Source of the DNA: Pseudomonas arcuscaelestis
Lineage (GTDB): Bacteria; Pseudomonadota; Gammaproteobacteria; Pseudomonadales; Pseudomonadaceae
NCBI RefSeq assembly: GCF_016881005.1
Contig: NZ_JACOPV010000002.1
Location: 248,001-312,000, forward strand
Direction: 5' to 3'
DNA: 64,000 nt
Made by a program: the position numbers and the translations under genes. This document shows positions 60,951 through 64,000 of this stretch, piece after piece. Every line of letters begins with the position of its first letter. The stretch's first letter is position 1. The notes below the pieces were generated by a model. That model had not been told where the DNA came from and did not search any database. It worked only from the letters and a program-made list of their open reading frames with translations.

Positions 60951-61559
60951 ATGAATCACAATTCTCCGTCCGATTGGGAAAAGTGGAAAAAAACCAAGGC
61001 CGACAAAAAGGCCAATGTCGACCATTATCTGGTGTCGAGGACACGTTACTGGCACCGCGTTAGCCGTAAGACCTACGCCAACACCGTCACGGAGCAGGTC
61101 ACCAACACCGTCGGTGCCACCTATTCGCATACGGTTGGTCACACCAGCTCAATCACCCAGCGAATCAGCATGGACCTTGGCCTGGACCTGTCTGGGGGCG
61201 ATCTGTTCGCTGGAGGGGACCTGCCACCGATACCGCCGGTGATGGCCATGCAAGGCGCCTTGGCCGCTGCGCCGCTGGGTGCTTCAACCTTCAACTTGAG
61301 CGCCGAACTGTCCCGCACCCTGGAGTATCGCCAAGAGGACACCAGTTCCTATGAGGTTCGCCACGACGTGATGACCACGACTGAATTCCTGGCGGATTAC
61401 CAATATTTGAACTGGCAGATTTGCGAAGCGATTGAACTCTACCGTGTGCCTGTAAGCGGTGATATCAAAAAGCAATTGGTTAGTTCGGTCCCGGCCAATA
61501 CCGCCACCACGTACAACGACCGCGTACTGATGAAACCTGCACCGCCCCCCACACTCTAA
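60951..61559 (+). CDS. Unrecognised 202-residue protein, possible beta pore-forming type
   Basis: No family was recognised. Residues 1-30 are polar and basic. Residues 41-80 alternate Thr/Ser/Val with hydrophobic residues (NTVTEQVTNTVGATYSHTV), followed by a Gly/Pro/Ala-rich loop (81-112, LFAGGDLPPIPPVMAMQGAL), then another alternating stretch (113-145, STFNLSAELSRTLEYRQED). Strand-loop-strand alternation of this kind is seen in aerolysin-type pore-forming proteins, but that is only a shape resemblance. The end (LYRVPVSGDIKKQLVSSVPAN) is more polar. No signal peptide and no ribosome site precede the ATG; see the 49-residue entry. Confidence 0.6.
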   Translation: MNHNSPSDWEKWKKTKADKKANVDHYLVSRTRYWHRVSRKTYANTVTEQVTNTVGATYSHTVGHTSSITQRISMDLGLDLSGGDLFAGGDLPPIPPVMAMQGALAAAPLGASTFNLSAELSRTLEYRQEDTSSYEVRHDVMTTTEFLADYQYLNWQICEAIELYRVPVSGDIKKQLVSSVPANTATTYNDRVLMKPAPPPTL

Positions 61560-61582
61560 CTACCACGCAAGGAGCATTAGCC

Positions 61583-61849
61583 ATGACCCAGCAAACCACG
61601 CTCAATCCCGGCGGCTCTGTTGTTTATTCCACTCGTCCGGTTGGCTTGCGTACACAACTATCAGCCAAATGCAGTGATGTGGGCGATTCGAAAATAAGTT
61701 GGCACATCGAGTTGTGTTGCCAGAGCAACCATGATGTATCTCTTGAAGCGGGACAGCCAACTACCATTGATGTTTCCGAAGGCGCCGGCGCACTTATGAC
61801 CGTGTCGAATACCGGTTTCAACCCCGTGACCGTCTGGACGGATTATTAA
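61583..61849 (+). CDS. Unrecognised 88-residue beta-rich protein
   Basis: AAGGAG lies 9 nt before the ATG, giving strong support for translation. The 88 residues contain Cys30, Cys45 and Cys46, and alternating strands (SVVYSTRPVGLRTQL, KISWHIELCCQ, TTIDVSEGAGALMTVSNTG, PVTVWTDY) that suggest a single beta-sandwich domain. There is no signal peptide. It starts 24 bp after the 202-residue gene and 59 bp before the 301-residue gene, so the three are probably co-transcribed. I do not recognise the family. Confidence 0.65.
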   Translation: MTQQTTLNPGGSVVYSTRPVGLRTQLSAKCSDVGDSKISWHIELCCQSNHDVSLEAGQPTTIDVSEGAGALMTVSNTGFNPVTVWTDY

Positions 61850-61908
61850 GCCCAGTCCACGCGTTTATGCATCACGTTGATACTTCACTCACACTCAAGG
61901 AAGTCGAC

Positions 61909-62814
61909 ATGAACGCAACTGTCAGTAGCCAGGAACATCTGGCTCACGCCATTCTCATGCCTTTCGGCAGCCAGGCCAGCACACTCGATGCCGGTAACCT
62001 CAGCGCCAGGTTCGACAACATCGGCAAAGGCGTAGCCAGCATCATGGCCCTGCGCCAGCCGCTGCAGTCGGGCCACGTAAGCCTCGACGCAGAGGCCACT
62101 GGCAACGCTGCAGCAAAGGCCAAGAGCCTGGTTTCCAACTTGCGATCGATCGTGCACGATTTACTGCCGACGCTGGGCACGCCACTTGATGATTTTCTGG
62201 CTCAAGCCAGTAAACCGGGTGCTTTGCGCGATCAGTTGAAGCAGTGTCTACACAGCAGCGGCTTCAGCGCCGAGGAAGTGCAATGGGCTTTTGCCGAACT
62301 GGACAGCATCGAGTTTCGCTTGGTCGATCTGTTGGTCAACAACAACCCACGCAACCTCGACTTGCTTCTGGACGCTGTCAGCACAGGCCAGAACGGTCTG
62401 CACAATGCCGGCTTCCTGGTCTTTTCGGGCGATGCCGACATTGACCAGGCGTTAGCTTCGCTGATCAGCAGATGCCGCGAAAAAGGGGTGACAGCTTCCT
62501 ACGTTCACGTCTTGGTACTGGCGTTTGGAGGCGCAGCAGCAGTCAGTCATTACCAGACGGCCGAGAACCTCATGTTCCCGCATGTCGCCTGGACCCCGCA
62601 CGCGCTGACGCAACTGCACGCGTTGCATTTGACCCCGGCCGGTCAGACCTTTGTAATCAATCACACCAACAACTGGGTGACGGGCGCAGCAAACGGTTGG
62701 GCGCTCAACACTAACCATAATACCCACGACATCACCACGGGCCTGACAGTCACTGCGCGCGTGGTAGCAATCGCGGGGCCTAACCGAACGGTCAACATCA
62801 TGTCCATTCAATAG
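61909..62814 (+). CDS. Unrecognised 301-residue protein
   Basis: AAGGAAG lies 5 nt before the ATG at 61909 (the frame is open 14 codons upstream). Residues 1-180 look mainly helical (LAHAILMPFGSQASTL, AAAKAKSLVSNLRSIVHDLLPTLG, LRDQLKQCLHSSGFSAEEVQ), while 210-301 look beta (TFVINHTNNWVTGAANGW, DITTGLTVTARVVAIAGPNRTVNI). There is no signal peptide or clear membrane helix, apart from an Ala/Gly-rich stretch VHVLVLAFGGAAAV at 216-229. The layout of a helical part with a hydrophobic patch plus a beta tail could suit a membrane-acting toxin, but this is speculation. A REP-like repeat follows. Confidence 0.65.
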   Translation: MNATVSSQEHLAHAILMPFGSQASTLDAGNLSARFDNIGKGVASIMALRQPLQSGHVSLDAEATGNAAAKAKSLVSNLRSIVHDLLPTLGTPLDDFLAQASKPGALRDQLKQCLHSSGFSAEEVQWAFAELDSIEFRLVDLLVNNNPRNLDLLLDAVSTGQNGLHNAGFLVFSGDADIDQALASLISRCREKGVTASYVHVLVLAFGGAAAVSHYQTAENLMFPHVAWTPHALTQLHALHLTPAGQTFVINHTNNWVTGAANGWALNTNHNTHDITTGLTVTARVVAIAGPNRTVNIMSIQ

Positions 62815-62831
62815 CTGCTACCTCATTGCTC

Positions 62832-62889
62832 GGCAAGCCCCTCCCACCCGCTGCTGACACACCTGCATGCTCTGGGAGTGGGCTTGTCC
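62832..62889. repeat. REP-like inverted repeat
   Basis: GGCAAGCCCCTCCCAC (62832-62847) and GGGAGTGGGCTTGTCC (62874-62889) form imperfect arms typical of Pseudomonas REP sequences (a GCAAGCCC...TCCCA core). It sits 17 bp after the 301-residue gene and may also end its transcript. Confidence 0.6.
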
Positions 62890-62970
62890 TGCGTTCGACG
62901 CATAACATTATCTACCACCATCGTCTCCACCCCCTGCGGCCTCCTGTGTTCCTCACAAACAGGAGCAGCA

Positions 62971-64000
62971 ATGATGTCTTCTATCCCGCAGGAAAACCCC
63001 CACCAACTTCTGATTCAGCATCAACTACCTAGCTGGAGTAGGGCCTCGACTGTCGATCAATGGCAAGCCCTGCAGCAGTCACTTCTGCCAGCACAGGGCC
63101 TGCCAGACGACTTGGCAGACTGGTTCGCCAATGCACCCCCAGACCGGCGCGAAGCGGTACAGGCCAGCCAGGCTCGGTTGGCACGATCGCAACAGACCAT
63201 GGCACGAGAGCTCAAAGGGCTGAAGAATATCAGCGAGTTCGCCGAACCTCTGCTCGCGCAACATCTGCTGGCCCAGTTTCAACTGCAGGTGCCTGTGGAC
63301 ACAACCGAGTTGATCCACATCCGCCACCTCTTCACTTGGGAGACCTACGTCAGCCAACACGAACGCCGAAGCTTGCTTGAAGCGGCCTTGCACAACTTCG
63401 AGGACGGGGTCGAATTCAGCCGCGAAAGCGCCTTGGCCCTGGCAGGTAAAACGCACATCGAGAACACCCTTGTGATTGGCAAGACCACGTTGGGCGATAG
63501 CGAAACCCTGGTCGATATCGAACTAACCTCCGAAAGCTACCGCATCGAATCACTCGCTGTGACGCCAGCAGCATTCGCCGACGCCTGCCGCGCCCTGGAT
63601 CTTGGCCGTCTGTACCAGGAACACCTGACAAGCCTGCACGCGCCTGATCGCATCGCCACCCAGGCCATCGGGGTCTATCGGGACCGCTTGCGCCTGGCTG
63701 CTGACCTGGCTTTTTTACGTCAGCGCATTAACGGTACCGCACTGGATAGGGTACAGGCGTTCCTCGATCAGGATGCAACGCTGGCCAGCAGCCAACTGCG
63801 GATGTTTGGCATCACCGTTCACGAAGTTTTGATTTACGACCTGGATAACCTAGGCCTGCTTCTGTACTTGCCCGGTCATAACGACACCTTGCAGCAATTC
63901 CCGAACATGGCAGCGCTACATGACCATTTACGTGATGCCTTGCTACAGGCGGACTTTCGCCAGCGTTTTCTCGATTATGCCGAGCGCGATCAACAATCGA
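62971..64000 (+). CDS. DUF6543 dermonecrotic-toxin-like protein, N-terminal part (3' end outside window)
   Basis: The ATG at 62971 has AGGAG 5 nt before it and the frame is open to the window end (343 codons seen). The start (SIPQENPHQLLIQHQLPSWSR) and following ADWFANAPPDRREAVQASQARL, LKGLKNISEFAEPLLAQHLL and VYRDRLRLAADLAF resemble the N-terminal dermonecrotic toxin domain (DUF6543) of very large Pseudomonas proteins, often 1,000-2,000 residues with variable C-terminal effector parts. No signal peptide is visible. Activity and secretion route are not known; the neighbouring cassette may be functionally linked. Confidence 0.75.
   Translation, partial: MMSSIPQENPHQLLIQHQLPSWSRASTVDQWQALQQSLLPAQGLPDDLADWFANAPPDRREAVQASQARLARSQQTMARELKGLKNISEFAEPLLAQHLLAQFQLQVPVDTTELIHIRHLFTWETYVSQHERRSLLEAALHNFEDGVEFSRESALALAGKTHIENTLVIGKTTLGDSETLVDIELTSESYRIESLAVTPAAFADACRALDLGRLYQEHLTSLHAPDRIATQAIGVYRDRLRLAADLAFLRQRINGTALDRVQAFLDQDATLASSQLRMFGITVHEVLIYDLDNLGLLLYLPGHNDTLQQFPNMAALHDHLRDALLQADFRQRFLDYAERDQQS

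Overview
The window reads as chromosomal DNA of a Pseudomonas (fluorescens/putida-like group). Protein resemblances throughout, the high G+C coding sequence with Shine-Dalgarno sites, a Pseudomonas-type intergenic repeat near 19.6-19.9 kb, a REP-like inverted repeat near 62.85 kb and a DUF6543-type toxin at the right edge all fit. No tRNA, rRNA, CRISPR array, insertion sequence or phage gene was seen.

Region 1 (1-17.7 kb) is a steroid (sterol/bile-acid) degradation island, almost entirely on the minus strand. It reads hsaC/tesB-like dioxygenase, ipdA, ipdB, a crotonase, ipdC, echA20, two acyl-CoA dehydrogenases, fadA6, an SDR, (terminator), ipdF, a MaoC hydratase, a thiolase, then a LuxR-type regulator, (terminator), hsdA-like 3-alpha-hydroxysteroid dehydrogenase, kshA-like Rieske oxygenase and two MFS transporters. 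Ring opening (KshA, HsaC) and C/D-ring removal (IpdC, EchA20, IpdAB, FadA6) are therefore grouped. KstD, HsaA/B/D, FadD3 and the KshA reductase are not in the window.

Region 2 (17.8-35.3 kb) is mixed metabolism and regulation. It holds a TraX-like membrane protein, an enoyl-CoA hydratase, a repeat block, a conserved small protein, an amino-acid permease and a TorR/TorS-like two-component system with its own periplasmic binding protein. Next comes a small catabolic island (BetI-like TetR regulator, class II aldolase, orphan PotD-like binding protein, trimethylamine-dehydrogenase-type flavoenzyme, XRE-cupin regulator, enoyl-CoA hydratase) with a strong palindrome in its divergent promoter. A gene remnant, an OsmC protein, L-serine dehydratase and a divergent DsdC-like LysR regulator follow.

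Region 3 (35.4-60.3 kb) is a large exopolysaccharide locus: LTA-synthase-like sulfatase, WcaJ-type priming transferase, WecG-type and other glycosyltransferases, two hexapeptide acyltransferases, a GMC oxidoreductase coupled to a tiny Tat-signal protein, an O-antigen ligase/polymerase-type protein, a secreted glycoside-hydrolase-like protein, GalE, a BY-kinase-like ATPase, a Wzz-type protein, an outer-membrane barrel, a Wza-type export protein, a previously easily missed 58-residue secreted/tail-anchored protein, a GT61 glycosyltransferase and a FemAB/GNAT-like protein. The Wza/barrel/Wzz/kinase/FemAB set resembles exosortase-associated polysaccharide loci, but no exosortase is present here.

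Region 4 (60.4-64 kb) is the least explained. A 59-bp hairpin is followed by a plus-strand cassette of small unrecognised proteins without signal peptides, the first two separated only by an in-frame amber codon, then the start of a DUF6543 dermonecrotic-toxin-like gene that runs off the window.
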